A stretch of DNA of 46,024 nt from Myxococcales bacterium. GTDB lineage: Bacteria > Myxococcota > Kuafuiibacteriia > Kuafuiibacteriales > Kuafuiibacteriaceae. The notes below the pieces were generated by a model that did not search any database, was not told where the DNA came from, and saw only the letters and a list, made by a program, of their open reading frames with translations. Both the position numbers and the translations under genes were made by a program. Every line of letters starts with the position of its first letter. The first letter of the stretch is position 1. Of this stretch, positions 8,988 to 16,456 are shown piece by piece. The stretch covers positions 1-46,024 of the forward strand of contig JAHQVK010000013.1 in NCBI GenBank assembly GCA_019634385.1, given 5' to 3'.

Positions 8988-9686
8988 TCAATCGGGACGC
9001 ACATACACCCGAAGTCTGGGAAACGGCGGACTCGGCTTTCTTGGCGACCTAGCGGTCATGATCCGCTCCTTAGGTATTGCCAACGTCACTAATGCTTCGG
9101 AAATCCATCGAGTATCTGCAGCATCCCCTTCCAGCACCAGCACCCCAGGACAGTATTCCGCGATGGAGGCAATACGATCCAGAAGAGACCAGGAAAGGTC
9201 TCCTATCTCACCTTGCTGCATAGTTATCGAACCCAACTGCAAAACAGCCTCCAGTCTGATGTTACAGTCACCGACCGACGGCTCCCACTCGCCATCCATA
9301 AAGGCGTGGACCATATCCCCGTCCGGAAGGGCCGTAGTTGATGACCACGCCTTAGCCGTCGATGATGTGGGCATCAGTTTGACCACTCGCTCCCGATCAC
9401 GGCCCAGTGAACCGCTTGAAGCCGGTGTTCCAACCGCTCGACCGGCGCCGGATCCTGCAGCCAAATATGGAGATAGCTCAATATCCTCTGGGCGAACATC
9501 CTTCGACTTATCGTTTGACTGATCTGACGCCACTGCTTTGGTTCGCAGCGCAATTGTGTTTGCTATGCTAATGGCCACCCAAACCGTTGAGATCCAGATG
9601 CCAACCGCACCTACGCACACAACCAAAACCTGGGGTACGAAAGCGGTGGGCTTTTCGCGATAACGAAAATACCGGACTCTAACCAT
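8988..9686 (-). CDS. Membrane-anchored protein with a degenerate OmpA-like C-terminus (tentative)
   Basis: The 232-residue protein has a basic N-terminus, one membrane helix (about residues 16-45), a low-complexity linker (about 50-110) and a compact C-terminal domain. That domain contains LLDRIASIAEYCPGVLVLEGDA, a Leu/Val stretch ending in IPKERI, and a final PRLRVYV. The order recalls an OmpA C-terminal peptidoglycan-binding domain, but the usual Asp and Arg that bind diaminopimelate are not evident. I treat the similarity as weak. It is first in a minus-strand group with the helix-hairpin-helix protein and recJ, and it diverges from yajC. The ribosome site is poor. Confidence 0.65.
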   Translation of the reverse strand: MVRVRYFRYREKPTAFVPQVLVVCVGAVGIWISTVWVAISIANTIALRTKAVASDQSNDKSKDVRPEDIELSPYLAAGSGAGRAVGTPASSGSLGRDRERVVKLMPTSSTAKAWSSTTALPDGDMVHAFMDGEWEPSVGDCNIRLEAVLQLGSITMQQGEIGDLSWSLLDRIASIAEYCPGVLVLEGDAADTRWISEALVTLAIPKERIMTARSPRKPSPPFPRLRVYVRPD

Positions 9687-9799
9687 CGTTTGTTCTACCT
9701 GCCGCTCAGGATTGAGAAAACCGGCTATGCAAAAGGCGCGTCAAGGGATTAAACTAGGGCGCGAAATCCTGTCGTGAGATGACTGAAAGACAAGCATCA

Positions 9800-9921
9800 C
9801 ACAAGCGACTGGTTGGATGCCTCCGTATGTTGCGTTGTGAACCCACACGTTCGCAAGGAAGCGAACCACTTGGGTTGAAACCGGTATGGGGGAGTGACAC
9901 TCAGACGGTTTCACCCTTGCT
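9800..9921 (+). ncRNA. Candidate structured RNA or leader upstream of yajC-secD-secF
   Basis: Two strong adjacent stem-loops are visible. The first nests GTTCGC-AAGGA-GCGAAC (about 9849-9866) inside AACCCA/TGGGTT (about 9840-9876). The second pairs TGAAACCG with CGGTTTCA (about 9876-9913) and encloses a small GAGT-GAC-ACTC hairpin. An alternative long stem can form between CTCC (9821-9824) and GGAG (9891-9894). It matches no riboswitch consensus I can recall. It may be a cis-acting leader of the translocon operon or a free small RNA of 6S-like rod shape. The strand is assumed from the downstream operon. Confidence 0.35.
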
Positions 9922-9954
9922 CCTATCCTTAGACCGGGTTAATCGGCTCGGCCG

Positions 9955-10329
9955 ATGTATGTTGAGCTCCAGCAGCTTGCGTTACTCCTCGCGGCACAAA
10001 CCCCACAGGAAAATGGAGGAGGATGTGGTGGGGGACAGGAACAATTGCTCCTGCCCTTCATTATGTTCGCGATCATCTATGTCGTGTGGCTCGGTCCTGC
10101 GTCGCGGGAGCAAAAGAAGCAGGCAGACATGGTGGAAAAGCTCAAACGGGGCGACCGCATCATAACTAAAAGTGGCCTCATCGGCACGATCGCTGACAAG
10201 TCTGGTCAAGTGTTAGTGGTAGAGGTCGCCCGAAACGTAAAGGTGGAGATGCTCAAGAGCTCGGTCGCTGGAAAATACCAGCCCGAGCCCGAGAAGAAGC
10301 CTGATACGAAGTCCGAAAAGAAAGGCTGA
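9955..10329 (+). CDS. yajC: Preprotein translocase subunit YajC
   Basis: YajC is the small single-pass component of the SecDF-YajC complex that helps protein export through SecYEG. The 124-residue protein has a membrane helix at about residues 31-48 (LLPFIMFAIIYVVWL), then the family's basic stretch REQKKQADM and a cytoplasmic beta domain with GDRIITKSGLIGTI. The C-terminal tail is Lys/Glu-rich. A Gly-rich GGGCGGG segment before the helix is common in deltaproteobacterial YajC. It is the first gene of yajC-secD-secF; secD follows after 6 bp. There is no tgt or queA upstream, unlike in enterobacteria. Confidence 0.93.
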   Translation: MYVELQQLALLLAAQTPQENGGGCGGGQEQLLLPFIMFAIIYVVWLGPASREQKKQADMVEKLKRGDRIITKSGLIGTIADKSGQVLVVEVARNVKVEMLKSSVAGKYQPEPEKKPDTKSEKKG

Positions 10330-10335
10330 TTTCTG

Positions 10336-12120
10336 ATGGAACAAGGTTGGTACCAACGCTTGGTCGTGGTCCTCGTTCTCGTAGCTGCTGCGATTTATTA
10401 CGCGCTTCCCTCGTTTATCTATTTTACTGCCCCGCCCGAAGTCCGAAGTTCGACCGAAAAGCTCGCAGAAGTGACCCCAGAGTGGCTTCCCGATGCAAAG
10501 TTCAACTTAGGGATCGATCTTCAGGGGGGGCTCCATCTGGTGATGGGGGTGGATGCTGAAAAAGCCGTACAAGATCATACCGATCGACTCGCTGCTGACA
10601 TCTACGAGATGGTGGAAGAAAAAGGGGTGCTGCTCACCCGAGCCCGACGAGAAGGAGAAGCTCCGGAGATTACATTTGAGCTGAACTCGTCGGAGGACTG
10701 GCAAACACTCAAGCCAATTCTGGATGATTGGCGAGGCTCGTGGGCCGTTCTAAGCCGCTCCAGCAGCCTCGTCGTTTTCGGTATGAGCGCCGATCGACAG
10801 AATGAAATACGGACGGATGCCCTCGATCAAGCCCTGAAGACCATTCGTAACCGCATCGACCAAACCGGTACCAAAGAGCCGGACATCCGAAAGCGAGGGG
10901 ACGGCTCGATCCTCATCCAGCTAGCGGGGGTATCAAAAGAGGATCAGGACCGAGTCCGGGACGAAGTCATTGGTCGCACAGCTCAACTTGAGTTCAAGAT
11001 CGTTGACGAAACAAACCAATATTTTGCTGAAATCGCCCAAGCCGAGAACAAGCCGGCTTCGGTGACCCTCCAGGTTGATCGAGCCGGCTCTGAGCTTCGA
11101 AACGCCTCTAATCGTCCGTTTCTCATCGGTACTGACAAAGAGGAGCTCCGTAATTTCCTGGCGGCCCATCAGGATACCCTTCCTCCGGATCTGGAAGTTG
11201 GTGTTGAAGAATATCAACTCAACCCTCAGGCAACACCAGAATACCGTTCCTACCTTCTTGATCGCCGACCGGGCATTACCGGTGAGTTCCTCGAGAATGC
11301 CTTCCCGAGCTTCAACCCGGAAGAAAGCACCTACGAAGTCACCATGCGCTTCGATCGCAAAGGGGCGGTGATCTTCGAAAAGCTGACCAGAGAGAACATC
11401 GGTCGTCAGATGGCCATTGTATTGGATGGGGTTGTTGACTCCGCCCCGGTCATCCAAAGCGCGATCCCCGGGGGCAACGCCCGAATATCCAGCCGGGGTA
11501 CCCAACAAGAAGCTCTGCTAGCCGCAAAGTCTTTGTCCCTCGTACTAAAAGCAGGAGCTCTTCCTGCGCCAGTGTACGTACAGGAAGAACGAACCGTGGG
11601 CCCCACCCTAGGCGATGATGCGGTAGCAAAGGGCAAAACCGCTCTCATGGTCGCTCTGACTGGGGTACTTATCATTATGCTCGTTTACTATAGAGGCAGC
11701 GGGTTGATGGGCATCATCGCTCTGAGCTGCAATCTGCTTCTGCTGTTTGCAGCCTTAGCTCTCGGTGGGGTCACCTTGACCCTTCCTGGCATTGCCGGAT
11801 TGGCACTGACCATCGGGATGGCTGTAGACGCCAATATCATCCAGTTTGAACGTATTCGCGAGGAACTCCGCTCCGGCAAAGCCCCTCAGACCGCAGTGGA
11901 TGCCGGTTTCGACAAAGCCCTCAGCGCGATCTTCGACGCTAACGTGACCACACTGCTGGCATGTATCGTTTTAGGCAGCTTTGGCTCCGGCCCCATTCGA
12001 GGTTTCGCTGTCACCCTGGGGATCGGCGTGGTGATCAATACCTTTACGGCCGTGGTGGTACCTCGCTTAGGCCTTGACTACTTTGCCCGTGGAAGACGGG
12101 TGAAGTCCCTCAGCATCTAA
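10336..12120 (+). CDS. secD: Protein translocase subunit SecD
   Basis: SecD, an RND-superfamily inner-membrane protein, uses the proton gradient with SecF to pull exported proteins across the membrane. The 594 residues begin with one helix (about 7-25). The signature GIDLQGGLHLVMGVD (about 58-72) opens the large periplasmic P1 region. The P1 head contains RNRIDQTGTKEPDI. The C-terminal five-helix bundle begins near residue 435 and includes the GMAVDANIIQFERIREE motif with the proton-relay Asp. The length matches family norms, and nothing is missing. The gene lies between yajC (6-bp gap) and secF (16-bp gap). Confidence 0.96.
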   Translation: MEQGWYQRLVVVLVLVAAAIYYALPSFIYFTAPPEVRSSTEKLAEVTPEWLPDAKFNLGIDLQGGLHLVMGVDAEKAVQDHTDRLAADIYEMVEEKGVLLTRARREGEAPEITFELNSSEDWQTLKPILDDWRGSWAVLSRSSSLVVFGMSADRQNEIRTDALDQALKTIRNRIDQTGTKEPDIRKRGDGSILIQLAGVSKEDQDRVRDEVIGRTAQLEFKIVDETNQYFAEIAQAENKPASVTLQVDRAGSELRNASNRPFLIGTDKEELRNFLAAHQDTLPPDLEVGVEEYQLNPQATPEYRSYLLDRRPGITGEFLENAFPSFNPEESTYEVTMRFDRKGAVIFEKLTRENIGRQMAIVLDGVVDSAPVIQSAIPGGNARISSRGTQQEALLAAKSLSLVLKAGALPAPVYVQEERTVGPTLGDDAVAKGKTALMVALTGVLIIMLVYYRGSGLMGIIALSCNLLLLFAALALGGVTLTLPGIAGLALTIGMAVDANIIQFERIREELRSGKAPQTAVDAGFDKALSAIFDANVTTLLACIVLGSFGSGPIRGFAVTLGIGVVINTFTAVVVPRLGLDYFARGRRVKSLSI

Positions 12121-12136
12121 GGGCGGAGAAGATCAG

Positions 12137-13345
12137 ATGTTCAACATCATCAAACCGAACACCAAGTTCGATTTTATGGGCCAGACGCCCCAATTCGCAA
12201 AACTATCTGTTGCCCTGTTCGTAGGCGCGCTGTTGGTCATTGCCCTAAAGGGCCTAAACTTGGGACTCGATTTCGCCGGCGGTTACTCTATCTTGTTGGA
12301 GTATAACAAGCCGGTCACCGCAACGGAGGTCAGAGACCAGGTCAAAAATCTCTTCGCAGGGGTAGACACCTCCGTGCAGAGTTTCGAGTTGGATCAGCCC
12401 GGAAAAACGCACTATCTCATTCGCATTCTGCGCTCGGAAAGTCTGGGCAACGAGGAAGTCACCGAGCTGGAAGCTAGCTTCGCTACAACGTTTGGCGAGA
12501 GCTTTAACAAGCTCCGCTATCAATCTGAGGCTGGTGACGTTTTAGAGGTACTCTTCACTGGGAGTGCCACAACCGCCGCCACCTCCCCCAAAACGGTCAA
12601 GGATCTGGTGGAGAAAACGGGTCACAGCGTATCTTTCGTCCGCCGTATCGGCCGCGACGACGAGCTACGTTACTCAGTAGTCCTGGTAGGCGTTAGTGCG
12701 GAACTCGTGGAAGGGATGAAAGTCTTAGACCCCAAAGTCAGCGCCCTGAGTACCGAATTTGTGGGACCGACCATTGGTAAACAACTTCGCGACGATGGCC
12801 TGCTCGCGGTCCTATATGCCTTGGCCATCATCTTGGTGTACGTAGCCCTCCGATTCGATTTCTACTACTCGCCAGGCGCAATCATCTGCTTGTTCCACGA
12901 TGCGGTGATCACCACCGCTTTTCTATCCCTGATCGGAGAACAATTCACGTTGGCCACCATCGCCGGCCTTCTGACCCTAGTGGGTTACTCCATCAACGAC
13001 ACGATCGTGGTTTTTGACCGCATCCGCGAATCGGTTGAGACCACCACCGAGCGGAATCTAGATCGTATCTTGAACAAGGCGATCAACGACACCCTCGGCC
13101 GCACGCTCATGACATCCATCACCACCCTCCTGGCCTGCTTGGCGTTGATCGTCTTTGGACGGGGTACAGTATTGGCATCCTTCGGGATGATCATGAGTGT
13201 AGGCATCGTTATCGGGACGTACTCATCAATTTACGTGGCCTCACCAATGTTCAAACTCCTACGGGAACGATTCGCCCCCGACGAACAAGCTATTGCGGCA
13301 CGAAAAGCAGCCCAAGTCACAAACCCGGACAAAGCGGTGGTCTAG
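12137..13345 (+). CDS. secF: Protein translocase subunit SecF
   Basis: SecF is the partner of SecD in the proton-driven export motor. The 402-residue protein has a first helix near 25-42, the signature GLNLGLDFAGGYS, a periplasmic P4 domain and five C-terminal helices from about residue 220. The conserved motif VGYSINDTIVVFDRIRE (about 285-300) carries the family Asp residues. P4 appears somewhat longer than in E. coli SecF (323 residues). GGAG lies 8 bases before the ATG. The gene ends 4 bp before the convergent DUF4846 gene; no clear terminator hairpin fits in that gap. Confidence 0.96.
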   Translation: MFNIIKPNTKFDFMGQTPQFAKLSVALFVGALLVIALKGLNLGLDFAGGYSILLEYNKPVTATEVRDQVKNLFAGVDTSVQSFELDQPGKTHYLIRILRSESLGNEEVTELEASFATTFGESFNKLRYQSEAGDVLEVLFTGSATTAATSPKTVKDLVEKTGHSVSFVRRIGRDDELRYSVVLVGVSAELVEGMKVLDPKVSALSTEFVGPTIGKQLRDDGLLAVLYALAIILVYVALRFDFYYSPGAIICLFHDAVITTAFLSLIGEQFTLATIAGLLTLVGYSINDTIVVFDRIRESVETTTERNLDRILNKAINDTLGRTLMTSITTLLACLALIVFGRGTVLASFGMIMSVGIVIGTYSSIYVASPMFKLLRERFAPDEQAIAARKAAQVTNPDKAVV

Positions 13346-13349
13346 GCTC

Positions 13350-14162
13350 CTAAGGGCAACCAGTCTCCGAGAATCGCTTGAGATCTAACCAGCTAAACGT
13401 CCATTCCGGCGTTTTCAATGGCCGGTTAACATCCCCCACGTTGTACCATGGACCATCCGCTTTAGGATTCCGCAGCACGTGGATCTCCTGGGCGGGCATA
13501 TAGCTCTGAACAAGTGCCAATCTGCGCTGACTAGACTCGTTCTCCACCACATCCACGACAAGCACCGCGTGCCCCGGGTTCCCACCTTGGATAAAAACGT
13601 CACCGGGCTGGACCTCAAGCGGATCCACTACTGGCACAAGATCGCGAGCCATGGACGCAGTCCCAGCGTACATGAAGATCGAATTGAGATATGCTCGGAA
13701 TGCTCGGTAACGCGCGTCCGGAACGCCCCGGCGTCGTAAGATCACCGATCGGCCTCGGATCTTCGGTCGATACCCCAGCGACCAATCAGACCATGAAACT
13801 TTGTGCCCACTCGTGTAACGAAAGCATATCCGGTCAAACTGTTCGCCGTCCCATTGCCACTCGGCAAACAGCCGCATCACCGCGTCCGCACACTGCTGCA
13901 AGTCTCGTTTGCCTACATCAATGTCTAGAACCAGCCAATGCGCTGATTGATTGTGCTTCTTTCGACCGTTATACAAATGGACGTCCGGCCTTCCTGGCTT
14001 GACAGAAAGCTTTCGCAGCCAGGCGCCAAACGAGGTTGGGCTCAAATGTACCCTCTGATAGCCAACTGGAGGTACCAAGCGCTCCGGGAGCGTTCGACTC
14101 GCGGAATGAGTGGGCCAGGGTACGATAGCCAACCCAATTACCCACGTGACTGACGCCATCAT
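13350..14162 (-). CDS. DUF4846-family secreted protein
   Basis: The 270 residues start with a hydrophobic signal-like segment (about 3-20). The body has the pattern of DUF4846: FGAWLRKLSV near 45, a VHLYNGRKK segment, WLVLDIDVGKRDLQQCADAVMRL, WSLGYRP and, toward the C-terminus, PGDVFIQGGNPGHAVLVVDV followed by SYMPAQEIHVL. The GHAVLVVDV and QSYMPAQ segments recall an NlpC/P60-like or transglutaminase-like fold, so a cell-wall role is possible but unproven. The enzyme activity of the family is not known to me. The gene is convergent with secF with only 4 bp between the stops. Confidence 0.82.
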   Translation of the reverse strand: MMASVTWVIGLAIVPWPTHSASRTLPERLVPPVGYQRVHLSPTSFGAWLRKLSVKPGRPDVHLYNGRKKHNQSAHWLVLDIDVGKRDLQQCADAVMRLFAEWQWDGEQFDRICFRYTSGHKVSWSDWSLGYRPKIRGRSVILRRRGVPDARYRAFRAYLNSIFMYAGTASMARDLVPVVDPLEVQPGDVFIQGGNPGHAVLVVDVVENESSQRRLALVQSYMPAQEIHVLRNPKADGPWYNVGDVNRPLKTPEWTFSWLDLKRFSETGCP

Positions 14163-14274
14163 GGCTTAACGTTCCTCATTTTGTCTTCTTCACATACAAC
14201 AACAGTTGAGCAAGCAAATGAGGAGCAATGACCGTTGTCACCCACCGCCAAGCCTTCCACTCAGCCAGGCCTCA
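14163..14274. other. Non-coding spacer
   Basis: This stretch lies between the DUF4846 gene start and the tandem repeat. I see no gene, RNA fold or mobile-element end in it. It probably holds the promoter of the minus-strand DUF4846 gene, though no clear -35/-10 pair stands out. Confidence 0.4.
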
Positions 14275-14580
14275 CCGGCTCCGCTAGGACACGCAGCGGC
14301 TATCAGACCAACTTTGACCGGCTCCCACTAGCAGGCCATCGGATCAACTTTTGACCTGCTCCGCTAGGACACCGCGGCCATCGGATCAACTTTTGACCTG
14401 CTCCGCTAGGACACCGCGGCCATCAGATCAACTTTTGACCTGCTCCGCTAGGACACCGCGGCCATCAGATCAACTTTTGACCTGCTCCGCTAGGACGCCG
14501 CGGCCATCGGAGCAACTTCTGACCGGCTCCGCTAGGACACCGCGGCCATCGGAGCAACTTCTGACCAGCTCCGCTGGGGC
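14275..14580. repeat. 42-bp tandem repeat array (about seven units)
   Basis: The segment CCGCTAGGAC recurs at 14361, 14403, 14445 and 14529, with a one-base variant at 14487 and CCGCTGGGGC at 14571, an exact 42-bp period. Two diverged units lie upstream (from 14281, and one shortened to about 36 bp from 14325). Each unit has an ATCAACTTTTGACC-type part and a CCGCGG palindrome. The middle units differ at only one to three bases, and edge units diverge, the usual picture of unequal crossing-over or slippage. Because 42 is a multiple of three, some frames stay open (14-residue peptide repeats), but no ribosome site supports translation. There are no variable spacers, so it is not CRISPR. Confidence 0.9.
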
Positions 14581-14656
14581 AAAATAGCCTTTTCGCGTGT
14601 TATTGAGCTCGTACAAGGCTTTGGCTTGAAGCCCGAAGAATCAAGTCAGCTTTGGC

Positions 14657-16309
14657 TCATGGTCCATCCTCCTCGTCGAGAGCGACCATCGGATAGGCAT
14701 CAACAAACGCCACCAACGGATCCGTTTCTCGCCAGGGACGGAGCTTGTTCATAATGCGGATAAACCACGGATGCGTACCCATACGCTGTTGCCAAGCAAC
14801 AACCTTAGGCAAGCCGAGTCGGTCTAGACCAGCAAACCACTCGCTTTCCACGCCCGAAAACTGCCGAACAAACGGGAAGATTGCCGCGTCGTAAAACCCT
14901 GGCTTTTCCCCGTCCAAAAACGAGCACCCCTCAAGCAGTACTTCCAACTCCGCCAAGCATCCTACCGCTTCGCCGCGAGCACCCGAGGTGTCTTCATCCG
15001 GATACCGAGTCGGATACTTGTACCGATCCAAAGCCCGCTTAAATGGCCCATCAATCGTTGAAAGCATCAACGACAACGCATCTGAAGGATGACAACTCAT
15101 CGCCTCCGGCCGTTGGGTTCGAACCCAATGCATGATATCCAGGCTTTCTTTTAGCACTTCGCCGGAAGACAATAGGAGGACAGGCACCGTGGTGGCACCA
15201 AGCTCCAACATTGCTGCTGGTTTGTGACGAAGTTCAATCTCGCGGACTTCCGGATTATATCGCCCAGCGGCAAGAGCCATTCGTGCTCGCATCGCATAAG
15301 GACACCGACGGAAACTGTACAATACACCGTCGAGGGGCTGAACGAGCGGAGCGATGCCCATAATCTGCAGTTCTGGAGACAGCTTAGCCCCCAGGTGAGA
15401 TTCTCCACGTTCTTCAGCCGCAATCATTTGCCGAGCACGCTCCCGCCGACGCTCACGATCCGATTCGGTGGTATGCGGATAGCAGCGAGCGCAACTAACC
15501 CCATGCTCGTACTCCGCGGCTTGCTCATCACCGGGTACCAGCGGCTCCAAACACCCGAAACACATCTGGTGCGAACCCGGTTTAAGCTCCGCATCCACCG
15601 ACACTCGGTGATCGAACACAAAACACTCCCCCCGCCATTTTGACGCTTCAGAAGCAGTTGTCTCCAAATACCTAAGAATACCCCCTTCCAGGTGGTAGAC
15701 TTCCTCAAATCCCTCACGAAGCATGAAAGAACTAGCTTTCTCGCATCGGATACCACCGGTGCAAAACATCGCGACTTTCTTGTTTTTTTGGGGATGAAGA
15801 TGGGCCGTCACCCAATCTGGAAAATCTCGAAACGTCTGAAGGCCAGGATCAATCGCCCCTTCGAACGAGCCTAGCCTCGTTTCGTATTCATTTCGGGTAT
15901 CGATCACTAGCACTTCCGGATCATCAAGAAGTCGGTTGAAAGCTTCCGGTCCTACGTAGGTACCCACTCGCTTAAGCGGGTTGATCTCCTGGTCCCCCAT
16001 AGTGACAATCTCTTGCTTCAGCCTCACCTTCATGCGGTAAAACGGCAAATAGTCACAAAGTGACCGCTTTTCCTCCAGCATCTCAAGACCAGGCTGACTG
16101 CGAAGGAATGCAAGGACCGCGTTGATCCCGTCAGCCGATCCCGCAATCGTACCGTTGACACCCTCATGGGCGAGAAGCAGCGTCCCGAGAATGCCTTGTT
16201 GCTCGCACAGTAGGCGGAGAGGCGAACGTAGGTCTTGATAATGGGGAAGATCAGCAAACTTGTAGAGTGCAGCTACCACGTAGCTCCCCCGCGATACCGG
16301 CACCGGCAT
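14657..16309 (-). CDS. trhO: TrhO-type tRNA hydroxylase/rhodanese fused to a glutathione S-transferase-like domain
   Basis: The N-terminal 330 or so residues match TrhO (YceA/UPF0176), which makes 5-hydroxyuridine at position 34 of some tRNAs. They comprise an acylphosphatase-like domain (about 10-105), a rhodanese domain with the active Cys in CTGGIRCEKAS (about residue 183) and a Cys-rich segment CFGC...CARC (about 250-285). E. coli TrhO is 350 residues; this protein has 550. The extra C-terminus is GST-like: a thioredoxin-fold half with FRRCPYAMRARMAL (about 335-348) and TTVPVLLL, then an all-helical half with FYDAAIFPFVRQF. The ATG has GGGAG about 4 bases upstream. There is no frameshift at the junction, so this is one fused protein. 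Confidence 0.88.
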   Translation of the reverse strand: MPVPVSRGSYVVAALYKFADLPHYQDLRSPLRLLCEQQGILGTLLLAHEGVNGTIAGSADGINAVLAFLRSQPGLEMLEEKRSLCDYLPFYRMKVRLKQEIVTMGDQEINPLKRVGTYVGPEAFNRLLDDPEVLVIDTRNEYETRLGSFEGAIDPGLQTFRDFPDWVTAHLHPQKNKKVAMFCTGGIRCEKASSFMLREGFEEVYHLEGGILRYLETTASEASKWRGECFVFDHRVSVDAELKPGSHQMCFGCLEPLVPGDEQAAEYEHGVSCARCYPHTTESDRERRRERARQMIAAEERGESHLGAKLSPELQIMGIAPLVQPLDGVLYSFRRCPYAMRARMALAAGRYNPEVREIELRHKPAAMLELGATTVPVLLLSSGEVLKESLDIMHWVRTQRPEAMSCHPSDALSLMLSTIDGPFKRALDRYKYPTRYPDEDTSGARGEAVGCLAELEVLLEGCSFLDGEKPGFYDAAIFPFVRQFSGVESEWFAGLDRLGLPKVVAWQQRMGTHPWFIRIMNKLRPWRETDPLVAFVDAYPMVALDEEDGP

Positions 16310-16456
16310 ATTTCTCCCTAAACTACTCCTGGAGTTTCATCACGTCGAGATGTTCTCCCTCTCAGTTGCAAAAGCCACTTTTGTAAGCCGGGGGTAGCCA
16401 CCGTACAGCAGAAATCACTTGGGTTGAGTGAGCCCAAGTTCCCGCTAGATCCCCGA

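Noticed and set aside
9800-9921. SRP RNA (ffs), suggested by an AAGGAAG segment
   Set aside because: The conserved SRP domain IV sequence GGUCCGGAAGGAAGCAGCC is absent.
9779-10165. A 128-codon plus-strand frame overlapping yajC
   Set aside because: It overlaps yajC out of frame, has no domain, and the non-overlapping part is the structured leader.
14275-14580. CRISPR array
   Set aside because: The units are contiguous, with no unique spacers and no cas genes nearby.
14351-14587. A repetitive open frame of 14-residue units across the 42-bp array
   Set aside because: Any frame without a stop in one unit stays open through the array; there is no ribosome site or domain.
15108-15130. tRNA T-arm-like GGGTTCGAACCCA
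   Set aside because: It lies within the TrhO-GST coding sequence and has no acceptor, D or anticodon stems around it.
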